Assembly: GCA_934777505.1 (NCBI GenBank)
Contig: CAKVNM010000001.1
Location: forward strand, 248,001 to 312,000
DNA length: 64,000 nt
From: an uncultured Clostridia bacterium
Lineage (GTDB): Bacteria; Bacillota; Clostridia; Christensenellales; UBA1242
Direction: 5' to 3'
Numbering within the stretch: the stretch's first letter is position 1; each line of letters starts with the position of its first letter. A program made the position numbers and the translations under genes. The notes beneath the pieces are model-generated. The model was not told where the DNA came from. It made no database searches and was given only the letters and a program-made list of their open reading frames with translations. Shown piece by piece: positions 55,283-63,317 of this stretch.

Positions 55283-56708
55283 AATTTTTCTCCAAAAAAA
55301 TTTGCTTTGGCTTTTTGTCTGTCCTTAGTTCAATAAAAGAAGGTTGTCTTAGAACACCGTCTTTTGTAAGTTCGGCAAACTGCACTTCGCACACCAATTT
55401 TGGCTTCACAAAATGCACATCATCTTTTGTGTTTGGGAAAGACACAAACGGAGAATTTTTTGCGACAATCTTGTTAAACATTTGCCTAAGTTCCTTGCGA
55501 GAATTATCATCAAAGCCCGTTCCAACTTTACCAACATAGACTAATTTATCTTTATCGTAGTAGCCAAGCAAAATTGCACTCATATTTTTATTTTTTGAAG
55601 TCGTTGTAAATCCACCAATCACAAATTCTTGACGATTGTAGCACTTGATTTTTAACCAGTCGTCCGTTCTTGCCGACTTATAGGCGGAGTTTGTCCGTTT
55701 TGCAACAATTCCTTCAAGCCCATTTTTCTTTGCAAGGTTAAAACTCTGTTTTCCTTTTCCTATCACAAACGAACTAAAAATCAAATTTTGCGGACAAATT
55801 TTCATAAATTTTTTTAAAATTTCTTTCCGTTCTAGCAGTGGCAAATCTCTCAAATCCTTGCCGTCCAACGCCAAAATATCAAAAATCACATAGGACAAAT
55901 TGTCACCATTATGCTTGATTTGTTCTTGTAGTAACGAAAAGTTAGAGCGACCGTTTTCGTCAAAACTAACAACTTCGCCGTCCAAAACCGCAGTGTGATT
56001 TTTGCAAAGTTTGGTCAAAGATTTTTCAATTTCTTGAAATTTTGAAGTATAATCAACATTATTTCGTGTTTTTAGTGTGATTTTTTGTTTTTCTGCAAAA
56101 GTTAGTATGCGATAGCCGTCATACTTGATTTCAAAAAGATAGTCTTGGGACGGTATTTTTGTTGATAAAAGAGCGAGCATGGGACTCACAGTTTTAAACG
56201 GATTTGGCTTGACGGATTTTCTCACGCTTGGTGTAGAAACACCGTTTTTGGATTTTATAATAAGCCAATTTTTTTCGTCCATTCTAACCAAATGCCACTC
56301 GCCAGAAAATTTTTCGCCATGCAAAATAAATTCCAGTTTGCCATTTTTTAGACCATTTCTAAAACTAGTCAGTGGTTCATAAAATCCTTTGTCAAAAATT
56401 TCTACCAACCCTGCTCCATATTGATTTTTTGGAATTTCGCCTTCAAAGCCTGCGTAGGACAACGGGTGATCTTCAACATGAACTGCGAGTCGCTTATCTT
56501 TGCTAGAATTAGACAATCCCTTTGGAACAGCCCACGACAAAAGCACTCCATTAAACTCCAAACGAAAGTCATAATGGTCTGTTGTTGCTTGATGAAATTG
56601 TATGACAAAAATGCGTTTCTTTTTTTGTTTTTTTGACGCTTTTGAAACTTTGCCAATCGGCTCGTCTGTTACGGAAAAATCTCGTTTTTGATTATATTTT
56701 TTTAGCAT
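55275..56708 (-). CDS. ligD: LigD 3'-phosphoesterase plus ATP-dependent DNA ligase
   Basis: A 477-residue two-domain protein. Residues about 30-150 form the 3'-phosphoesterase domain (FVIQFHQATTDHYDFRLEFN, LSWAVPKGLS, VHVEDHPLSYAGFEGEIP, with metal-binding His and Asp). Residues about 175-470 form the ATP-dependent ligase: catalytic Lys in LFEIKYDGYRIL, AVLDGEVVSFDENG, GLEGIVAKRTNSAY, and DDWLKIKC. The polymerase domain is encoded separately next to it. It seals ends brought together by Ku. Second gene of the NHEJ operon. Confidence 0.94.
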   Translation of the reverse strand: MLKKYNQKRDFSVTDEPIGKVSKASKKQKKKRIFVIQFHQATTDHYDFRLEFNGVLLSWAVPKGLSNSSKDKRLAVHVEDHPLSYAGFEGEIPKNQYGAGLVEIFDKGFYEPLTSFRNGLKNGKLEFILHGEKFSGEWHLVRMDEKNWLIIKSKNGVSTPSVRKSVKPNPFKTVSPMLALLSTKIPSQDYLFEIKYDGYRILTFAEKQKITLKTRNNVDYTSKFQEIEKSLTKLCKNHTAVLDGEVVSFDENGRSNFSLLQEQIKHNGDNLSYVIFDILALDGKDLRDLPLLERKEILKKFMKICPQNLIFSSFVIGKGKQSFNLAKKNGLEGIVAKRTNSAYKSARTDDWLKIKCYNRQEFVIGGFTTTSKNKNMSAILLGYYDKDKLVYVGKVGTGFDDNSRKELRQMFNKIVAKNSPFVSFPNTKDDVHFVKPKLVCEVQFAELTKDGVLRQPSFIELRTDKKPKQIFLEKNYD

Positions 56709-56735
56709 AACAAATTCCTTTAAATTTAAAAAATA

Positions 56736-57581
56736 TTATTTTTTTTTGGTTTTTGATGGCTTTTTTGCGTTATTTTTACTAGTTTTTGATACTTTTTCTG
56801 TTTTTTGAGATTTTGAAGAAGTCATTTTTGATGTGCTAACACTCTTTTTTAAGGCGTCCATAAGATCGATGATTTTGACTGGCTTTGACGAGTTTTTGCT
56901 TGTTACGATTTTCTTTCCAGCGATTTTTTGTTTGATTGCTTTTTTAATTTTTTCGTTGTATTCATCCTTGTACTTTTCAGGCTCGAAAGGTGCTGCCATT
57001 TGATTAATCAAGGTTGTGGCAAGGTCGAGTTCCTGTTTTTGAATTTTTAGTTTTTTGACTTCTGGCGAGTCTTGAACTTCGTCATTAAAAAACAGAGTGT
57101 TAACAAGCATTTTGCCATTACTTGCACGAAGCAATAGCAAACTTTCTTTTGTTCCTAGCACTGTTTTGGCTATTCCTGCTTTGTTCTCTCTTTCCATGGC
57201 TTCAAGAAGAACCAAAAAAGCACGGTCAGAGCCGTCCGGTTCAACATAGTAGGACTTATCAAAAAATATTGGGTCGACTTCGTCAAGATTAACAAAACAT
57301 TCAATAGTGATGTTTTTGTCTTTTGTGGACTTGATTTTTTCAAAGTCGTCATCAGTAAAAATCACATACTTATCTTTTTCATACTGATAGCCACGGACGA
57401 TATTTTCGTTTTTGACTTCCTTGTTTTCACAGTCAACACAAGTTTTTTTGTACTTTACCCTGCTCATCGTTTTTTTATCGAGCAAGTTAAAACCGATGTC
57501 GTTTTGCTTTATACTATTTGTTAAAACGATTGGAATATACACCAGTCCAAACGAAATTGCACCCTTGAAAGAATACGCCAT
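56736..57581 (-). CDS. ku: Non-homologous end-joining protein Ku
   Basis: A 281-residue bacterial Ku that encircles DNA ends and recruits LigD. It begins MAYSFKGAISFGLVYIPIVL, has KKTCVDCENKEV, NIVRGYQYEKDKYVIFTDDD and the long beta-barrel core to about residue 225. The C-terminal 50 residues are Lys/Ser/Thr-rich (KPSKTKKK end), a DNA-binding tail like that of other bacterial Ku proteins. A GAGGTG site precedes the ATG. First gene of the NHEJ operon; in spore formers NHEJ protects spore DNA. Confidence 0.95.
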   Translation of the reverse strand: MAYSFKGAISFGLVYIPIVLTNSIKQNDIGFNLLDKKTMSRVKYKKTCVDCENKEVKNENIVRGYQYEKDKYVIFTDDDFEKIKSTKDKNITIECFVNLDEVDPIFFDKSYYVEPDGSDRAFLVLLEAMERENKAGIAKTVLGTKESLLLLRASNGKMLVNTLFFNDEVQDSPEVKKLKIQKQELDLATTLINQMAAPFEPEKYKDEYNEKIKKAIKQKIAGKKIVTSKNSSKPVKIIDLMDALKKSVSTSKMTSSKSQKTEKVSKTSKNNAKKPSKTKKK

Positions 57582-57688
57582 AATTCACCTCAAAATTATT
57601 ATTTACAATTTGAAAAATAATATTGAGTAGTTCAAAGATAAAACACATAAAAATTTTGATTTTATTAAAAAAATTGGGATTTTTGCAT

Positions 57689-57713
57689 AAAAAAACCACA
57701 AAAATGTGGTTTT
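57689..57713 (-). terminator. Terminator of the 424-aa membrane protein gene
   Basis: AACCACA-TTTT-TGTGGTT stem with T-run; ends right at the gene's stop. Confidence 0.8.
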
Positions 57714-58986
57714 AATCGGTTAATTCTATAATTTTTGATTTAAACTTGCAGTGCTTTTGCATAATTTCTTTGCGGTTTTTCATAAAGTTTTCGAGTCCAA
57801 CAATATGCACATTTGCTTGTTTAAAATAGTGATATGTGACTGGATTGAGTTCCAAAATTACATCTTTTTTTAATCCATAAGGATTGTTACTATCAAGTCT
57901 TGAAACGATATAAGCCGTGGCAATTCCAGTTGGTCTGCAAACAACTTTTGTGTAAAGTTTAAGGTCGTCATAACTTAAAATCGTCTTTTTCCAAGTCTTT
58001 TCGAGCATGGATTGATACTGCTTTTCAAGTTCCTTGATATACTCTGCTCTTTTGGTTTTGTCCACAAAATGTTCTTGGTCGGCGAGTCCTTCAAAGTAGT
58101 TTTGATAAAGTTCAATTTCCTTTTCAAAACTAACATGGAGTCCGTCTTGTTCGATTGTGTACACCGCTTTGTTTTGAAGGTCTAATGAGAAATTTTCGTC
58201 TTTACTAGAAAAATATTTTTCAAGTTCAAAAGCGTTGTTTGCAAAATCTATATCTCTGTTTCTAACAACACCCACAAACACAATCACAAGTGTTAGCCAC
58301 AAAATAGTACACAAAGCAAAGAGCGAAATGACCACATAGAACTTTGTGCCAAGTGGACTTTTTGAGCCTTCCAAAATGCTTAGTCCACACAATATTGCAA
58401 GTGGAATTAGTCCAAGCAGTGACTTTTTAACATAACTTTTTCGGGCTTGCGTTGTAAATCCAAGGTTGTAGAAATCAGTTAAAAAGTCTTTTTTGAGTAC
58501 CGATTTTGTTTTTCTATAAACGAATATTAGCACCACCGCTATGAGAGCCAACACCACTGCACTAACAAGCACGAATATGCCAACATTGATAAGGACTTCG
58601 TGCCTACGCTCAATGTTTTTTTGTGCATCCATGTTTAGCGTTTCGCTTTGAAGTCCAAAAATCTCATTACCCATTTTTAGATATGTAATTTGAATTGTTT
58701 GATTAACAAGGTTACTTGCATCGTTAAAATCAATATATTGAGCAAAGATTGGTCTAATTTCGTACACCTTTTCGCTAGTGTCAACAATTTGAATAGTGTC
58801 AGCGTCTTGTCTTACTTCACTCACGGTTATGCTGATTTGCTCCAAGTTTTCGTACTTAAAATTTTTGCTTGCAACAAACGAAGTTATTGAGCAAACCAAG
58901 CAAACAACGGCGATAAAAATCAAGCCTACTATGCATAATCTATAAATTCTACGACTTGTATTTTGAATTTCTATTGTATTGTCCAT
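57712..58986 (-). CDS. Hypothetical membrane protein (424 aa), predicted near-leaderless
   Basis: Not recognised. Four membrane helices are visible: about 16-38, 131-156, 189-205 and 213-238. An extracytoplasmic beta-rich segment (about 40-128) lies between helices 1 and 2. The remainder is a cytoplasmic alpha/beta domain (about 245-424) with DGLHVSFEKEIELYQNYF and KKTILSYDDLKLYTKVVC. TATAAT ends 9 nt before the ATG with no Shine-Dalgarno site, so the leader is about 3 nt. Single gene with its own terminator. Confidence 0.72.
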   Translation of the reverse strand: MDNTIEIQNTSRRIYRLCIVGLIFIAVVCLVCSITSFVASKNFKYENLEQISITVSEVRQDADTIQIVDTSEKVYEIRPIFAQYIDFNDASNLVNQTIQITYLKMGNEIFGLQSETLNMDAQKNIERRHEVLINVGIFVLVSAVVLALIAVVLIFVYRKTKSVLKKDFLTDFYNLGFTTQARKSYVKKSLLGLIPLAILCGLSILEGSKSPLGTKFYVVISLFALCTILWLTLVIVFVGVVRNRDIDFANNAFELEKYFSSKDENFSLDLQNKAVYTIEQDGLHVSFEKEIELYQNYFEGLADQEHFVDKTKRAEYIKELEKQYQSMLEKTWKKTILSYDDLKLYTKVVCRPTGIATAYIVSRLDSNNPYGLKKDVILELNPVTYHYFKQANVHIVGLENFMKNRKEIMQKHCKFKSKIIELTD

Positions 58987-58995
58987 AATGTTATT

Positions 58996-59024
58996 ATTAT
59001 ATGAAAAAAATCGTTTTTAGTCAA
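58996..59024 (-). promoter_or_regulatory. Promoter with near-leaderless geometry for the 424-aa gene
   Basis: TTGACT (59019-59024), 17 nt, TATAAT (58996-59001), then 9 nt to the ATG at 58986. Confidence 0.8.
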
Positions 59025-59052
59025 CCAAAAAGGTTGATAGCAAAGTCTAAAA

Positions 59053-59089
59053 AAAGCATAACTTTGTGATAGTTAAAGTTACGCTTTTT
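59053..59089 (-). terminator. Terminator of asnS
   Basis: AAAAGCGTAACTTT / AAAGTTATGCTTTT long stem followed by T-run. Confidence 0.8.
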
Positions 59090-59140
59090 TGTTATTTTAT
59101 TTTTCACTTTTCACGCAAAAATCAAAGCATTGCTTGTAGT

Positions 59141-60520
59141 CTAATACAAACAGTTGTTTGGAGTGCGTGGGAATGGGATTACATCTCGAATATTATCAAT
59201 GCCTGTTAGGTACATGATAAGTCTTTCAAAGCCCATACCAAAACCTGAGTGAACATTTGTGCCGTACTTTCTAAGGTTCAAGTACCAGTCGATAACATTT
59301 GTGTCAACGCCCATTTCTTTGCAACGAGCAACAATCTTGTCGTAGTCTTCTTCCCTTTGACTTCCGCCCATCAATTCGCCTGCGCCCGGAACTTCAAGGT
59401 CGACAGCGGCAACAGTTTTGCCGTCTTTGTTTTGCTTCATGTAGTAAGCCTTGATGTCTTTTGGCCAGTTTTTAATAAATACAGGTCCGCCAAAATATTC
59501 TGTGATATATTTTTCGTGTTCCTTGGCAATATCTCCGCCTTCTTCTGGCTCAAATTCCCACTTTACTGGGGCTTTTTTCAAGATGTCAATAACATCTTTG
59601 TGGTCGATTCTAACAAACTTGCTGGTGGTGAGTTTTGTTAGTCTTTCGATAAGTCCTTTTTGAACAAAGTTATCGAGCATTTTTAACTCGTCTGGGCAAG
59701 AATCAAGCACTGTTTTAACAACAAATTTGAGCATATCTTCTTCGATATCCATCAAGCCTTCAAGGTCGCAGAACGAGATTTCTGGCTCTATCATCCAAAA
59801 TTCGTTGGCGTGAGTTTTTGTGTTTGAGTTTTCGGTTCTAAAAGTTGGCCCAAAGGTGTAGATTTTTCCAAAAGCGCTAGCAAACGCTTCGCCGTGGAGT
59901 TGTCCACTACCCGTGATAAAAGCCAGTTTGCCGAACAAATCTTTTTTCATGTCGACTGTGCCGTCTTCGTTTTTTGGAAGATTGTTGAAATTAAGTGTTG
60001 TGATTTTGAACATTTGGTCAGAGCCTTCGCAATCGGTGGTTGTGATTAGTGGGGTGTGAACATAAAGATAGCCATTGGATTGGAAATATGTGTGGATTGC
60101 CATGGCTGCCACGCTACGAATTCTAAACACCGCTTGGAAAAGGTTGGTTCTTGGACGCAAATATGCTTGCTCACGCAAGAATTCTCTTGTGTGTGGTTTT
60201 GGTTGAATTGGATAGTCGTCTGGCGATGCTCCAAGAAGAGTTACGCTTTCTGCCTTAACTTCAAACAACTGATTTTTGCCTTGCGACTCCACCACCAAAC
60301 CTTTAACATTGATGCTAGAACCAACTAAGATTTTTTGAATATCGGCAAAGTTTGCTAGGCTGTCTTCGTAAACAATTTGAACCGACTTGAACGCTGTGCC
60401 GTCTGTGAAATCAATAAAGCCAAAGTTTTTTTGTCTGCGGTGATTTTTAACCCAACCGTTTAGTTCAATCGTTTGACCAATTAGAGTTTTATAGTCTTTG
60501 TTTAAATCTTTTATGTCCAT
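59141..60520 (-). CDS. asnS: Asparaginyl-tRNA synthetase
   Basis: A 459-residue class IIb enzyme. The start is the ATG at 60520 (MDIKDLNKDYKTLIGQTIEL) with GGAG upstream; the longer frame is not used. The N-terminal OB domain (about 15-100) has GWVKNHRRQKNFGFI. The core has TFRTENSNTKTHANEFWMIEPE (landmark) and motif 3 GFGMGFERLIMYLTG followed by IRDVIPFPRTP. Its presence means tRNA-Asn can be charged directly. Last gene of rsmE-mtaB-hinT-asnS. Confidence 0.97.
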   Translation of the reverse strand: MDIKDLNKDYKTLIGQTIELNGWVKNHRRQKNFGFIDFTDGTAFKSVQIVYEDSLANFADIQKILVGSSINVKGLVVESQGKNQLFEVKAESVTLLGASPDDYPIQPKPHTREFLREQAYLRPRTNLFQAVFRIRSVAAMAIHTYFQSNGYLYVHTPLITTTDCEGSDQMFKITTLNFNNLPKNEDGTVDMKKDLFGKLAFITGSGQLHGEAFASAFGKIYTFGPTFRTENSNTKTHANEFWMIEPEISFCDLEGLMDIEEDMLKFVVKTVLDSCPDELKMLDNFVQKGLIERLTKLTTSKFVRIDHKDVIDILKKAPVKWEFEPEEGGDIAKEHEKYITEYFGGPVFIKNWPKDIKAYYMKQNKDGKTVAAVDLEVPGAGELMGGSQREEDYDKIVARCKEMGVDTNVIDWYLNLRKYGTNVHSGFGMGFERLIMYLTGIDNIRDVIPFPRTPNNCLY

Positions 60521-60595
60521 GATACGCTCCTTTGAAAGTAAAGTTTTTGAGTAATAATTTTTATTAAGTATAGTTTTTTGATGACGATATGTCAA

Positions 60596-60925
60596 CTATT
60601 CAAGGCGTTCTCCGCCCAAAATGTGAACATGAAGATGTGGCACTGTTTGACCAGCATCATCGCCTTGATTGATAACAATTCTGTATCCGTTTTCAAGCCC
60701 AAGTTTAGAAGTCAAAGTTGGAATAGTTTTGAAAATATCCAAAAGCATTTTTTCGCCTTGCTTGTCCATTTCGCTGAGCAACTTGAAGTGCTTTTTTACG
60801 ATGCAAAGATAGTGGTGTTTTGCCTTTGGCTCAATATCTTTGATGATAAAAAAGTTTTCGTTTTCAAAAAGTTTTGGAGAGGGAATTTCTCCGTTTTGAA
60901 TTTTACAAAAAATACAATCGTTCAT
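60596..60925 (-). CDS. hinT: HIT-family nucleotide hydrolase (HinT)
   Basis: A 109-residue histidine-triad hydrolase of the HinT type that cleaves phosphoramidate or AMP-linked substrates. It starts MNDCIFCKIQNGEIPS, with an FFIIKDIEPKAKHHYLCI strand and the triad HLHVHILGG at the C-terminus. An AAAGGAG site precedes the ATG, 14 nt after mtaB. The zinc-type CxxC of HIT proteins (CIFC) is partly kept. Confidence 0.95.
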   Translation of the reverse strand: MNDCIFCKIQNGEIPSPKLFENENFFIIKDIEPKAKHHYLCIVKKHFKLLSEMDKQGEKMLLDIFKTIPTLTSKLGLENGYRIVINQGDDAGQTVPHLHVHILGGERLE

Positions 60926-60939
60926 TTTTTTAATCTCCT

Positions 60940-62223
60940 TTAATCAACAATTTTGCCAATCATTCCGTCTTTAAGAATACTAACAAGTTTAACTTTTTCT
61001 ATGTCATACATTTTTTTAACTGGCTTTTTAACATACACTTTTATGTACGACTCAGTGTAGCCAAAGGCATAACTGTCGTCTTGACCTTCAAGCAATACCG
61101 ACTGAGTTTTGTTTAGCATATTTTGCAAAAATTCGCTATGAAGTTTGCTGTCAAGTTCTTCCAAAATTTTTACACGCTCTTTCTTTACTGCCCCGTTAAC
61201 CTGTGGCATACGGCTTGCTTTTGTGCCTGCCCTAAGACTATATGGGAATATGTGCATTTTAAAAAATCTTGCTTTTTTTATTGTGTCCACCGTTTCCAAA
61301 AAGTCTTGCTCGGTTTCGGTTGGAAAGCCAACGATAACATCGGTTGTGATAACGGCGTCACTAAAATATTTTCTAATCAACTCCACTTTGTCAAGATAGT
61401 CTTTGATGGTGTAGTGTCTGTTCATGAGTGACAAAATTCTGTCGCAACCACTTTGCATTGACAAGTGAAATTGTGGACAAAAGTTTGGCATTGCAGACAC
61501 GATTTTTAAAAAATCATCGTCTATAACATTGACTTCTAGCGAACTAATCCTAATTCTTGCATCAAGGTGGCTGAGCGACTGTAAAACTTGTCCAAGAGCA
61601 AGTTTGCCGTCAATTCGATAATCACTCATATTGATACCAGTCAAAACAATCTCTTTGTTAAATTTGCTAAGATATGTGGCTTCGCTAACGATTTCGTTCA
61701 AATCTCGGCTTCTGCTTCTGCCACGAATAAATGGAATCAAACAGTATGAGCAAAAGTTGTTGCAACCATCTTGAATTTTCAAGTATGCTCGTGTTCGGCT
61801 GAGTGTATGTGACGAAAAATTGTCATAGTCTAGTGTGAGTTTTTTGTATTGATTTCTGTCGTAATCACTAGTTATTGAGTTTTTAGTATACGAGTCGATA
61901 AACGAAGAAATATCATTTTTTCTAGCATTACCGCCAGCATAAATCACGCTTGGATTTTTCAAAAACTGTTCCAAACTATGCTCGCTTGCACAACCGCAAA
62001 CAACGATTTTTGCATTTGGATTTTTATTTAAAATTTTGGTCATATAAGAACGGGATTTATGCTCAGCTTCGTTTGTGACTGCACAAGTGTTCAAAACATA
62101 AATGTCTGCGTCACTAACAAACTCTGTTGTTGCGTCATATCCCAGTTTTAAAAGTTCTTCTTTTATTGCTCCGCTTTCGTACTGACTAACCTTACAGCCC
62201 AGCGTTAACAAACTAATTTTCAT
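60940..62223 (-). CDS. mtaB: tRNA methylthiotransferase MtaB
   Basis: A 427-residue radical-SAM enzyme that converts t6A37 to ms2t6A37 in tRNAs. N-terminal cluster Cys residues occur in LTLGCKVSQYESG, LNTCAVTNEAEH and VVCGCASEH. The radical-SAM motif is DGCNNFCSYCLIPFIRGRSRSR (CxxxCxxC). The C-terminal TRAM-like region follows KSVLLEGQ-type sequence. KVSQYES and TNEAEHKSR match MtaB rather than MiaB. The ATG overlaps the rsmE stop by 11 nt. Confidence 0.95.
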   Translation of the reverse strand: MKISLLTLGCKVSQYESGAIKEELLKLGYDATTEFVSDADIYVLNTCAVTNEAEHKSRSYMTKILNKNPNAKIVVCGCASEHSLEQFLKNPSVIYAGGNARKNDISSFIDSYTKNSITSDYDRNQYKKLTLDYDNFSSHTLSRTRAYLKIQDGCNNFCSYCLIPFIRGRSRSRDLNEIVSEATYLSKFNKEIVLTGINMSDYRIDGKLALGQVLQSLSHLDARIRISSLEVNVIDDDFLKIVSAMPNFCPQFHLSMQSGCDRILSLMNRHYTIKDYLDKVELIRKYFSDAVITTDVIVGFPTETEQDFLETVDTIKKARFFKMHIFPYSLRAGTKASRMPQVNGAVKKERVKILEELDSKLHSEFLQNMLNKTQSVLLEGQDDSYAFGYTESYIKVYVKKPVKKMYDIEKVKLVSILKDGMIGKIVD

Positions 62224-62965
62224 TTTTATTCCACTCTCCTAACAAAAACATAACCACGCTTGTGAGTGCTATGCTTGCGGTTTCTGCTCTTAAAATTCTA
62301 CTGCCAAGCGACACCGATTTTGCGTTTGGTAGTTGTGCTATTTTTTGATTTTCGTCTGGACTAAAACCACCTACACTACCTATGATTATCGCAACTTTTT
62401 GAGAATTAGTATCATTATTATCGAGAAAATTCTCAGCAAAGTTTTGATTTGATTTTTCGTAGGCAAAAATAACTTTGTCAAACTCAGCCAAACTTTCAAT
62501 CATCTGGTCAAAAGTTTGAACAGGAGTGATTTCAACTTTCTTGCTTCTGCCACACTGTTTTAGTGCTTCGATGCTAATTTTTTCGAGCCTATCGAGCCTT
62601 GTTGTGTTTGGTTTTACTTGGCAAAAACTTGAATAAAACGGAACGATTTTTTGCACGCCAAGTTCGGTCAATTTTTGAGTTATGAGTTCAAACTTGTCGG
62701 CTTTGACGAGTGCTTGAAAAACGCAAACAAAATTTTTAGTTTCGGTGCGAACTGTGTTTTCGCTTGTAATTAAAGCGTCAAGCGAATTTTTGCTTATTGA
62801 CTTAATCTGTGCGGTAAAATCTTTTCCCGAGCCGTTAAAAACTGGCACGAAATCTCCAACACTATTTCGCAAAACTTTTGTTATATGCAAAAACTCGTCA
62901 CCACTAATAGTGACGGTTTGTCCAATAACTAGGTCTTGATTTGGAAGATAAAATTTTCGTGCCAT
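62213..62965 (-). CDS. rsmE: 16S rRNA (uracil-1498-N3)-methyltransferase RsmE
   Basis: A 250-residue SPOUT methyltransferase that modifies U1498 of 16S rRNA. The start is the ATG at 62965 (MARKFYLPNQDLVIGQTV). The N-terminal PUA-like part reads HITKVLRNSVGDFVPVF. The SPOUT part has IIGSVGGFSPDENQKI and VSLGSRILRAETASI, the usual GxxGGFxxxE and SLGxRILRxETA pattern. It overlaps mtaB and follows the zinc-ribbon membrane gene. rsmE downstream of dnaJ is a common Firmicute order. Confidence 0.95.
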   Translation of the reverse strand: MARKFYLPNQDLVIGQTVTISGDEFLHITKVLRNSVGDFVPVFNGSGKDFTAQIKSISKNSLDALITSENTVRTETKNFVCVFQALVKADKFELITQKLTELGVQKIVPFYSSFCQVKPNTTRLDRLEKISIEALKQCGRSKKVEITPVQTFDQMIESLAEFDKVIFAYEKSNQNFAENFLDNNDTNSQKVAIIIGSVGGFSPDENQKIAQLPNAKSVSLGSRILRAETASIALTSVVMFLLGEWNKNEN

Positions 62966-62973
62966 AAAAATCT

Positions 62974-63243
62974 CTACTTTTTGTTTACTGCTCCGCAGGC
63001 TGGGCATTTTGTTTCGTCATCTTTAAGTTCTGCTCCACAATACTCACAATGTCTAACATACTTTGCTGGGTTAACCTGCTTGTCTATGCTTTCTTTTAAG
63101 GTGTTAATAAACTCTGGTTGTTGTTCCAAGAGTTTTTGATTATGTTTTGACATTTTAGAAATTCTAACCAAAGCAAAAACAAATACTGCAATAAAAAGAG
63201 CAACGAAAACTATTGGAATAATGATAAAAAATATTTGGTTCAT
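62974..63243 (-). CDS. Small membrane protein with C-terminal zinc ribbon (89 aa)
   Basis: An 89-residue protein with one N-terminal membrane helix (about 4-27, IFFIIIPIVFVALFIAVFVF), a charged linker and a zinc ribbon CEYCGAELKDDETKCPACG at the end. Function unknown. It lies between dnaJ and rsmE, so it is transcribed with housekeeping genes. AAGGAG precedes the ATG. The combination of a membrane anchor and zinc ribbon resembles the 174-aa protein at 48.4 kb. Confidence 0.8.
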   Translation of the reverse strand: MNQIFFIIIPIVFVALFIAVFVFALVRISKMSKHNQKLLEQQPEFINTLKESIDKQVNPAKYVRHCEYCGAELKDDETKCPACGAVNKK

Positions 63244-63279
63244 ATTAAACTCCTTGCATTAACATAACTTATTATAACA

Positions 63280-63312
63280 AAAAAGTGCTAACTATGTTAA
63301 CACTTTTTTATG
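63280..63312 (-). terminator. Terminator after dnaJ
   Basis: AAAGTGTTAACATAGTTAGCACTTTTTTG: stem AGTG(T)TAAC / GTTAGCACT with T-run. Confidence 0.7.
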
Positions 63313-63317
63313 ATTTT

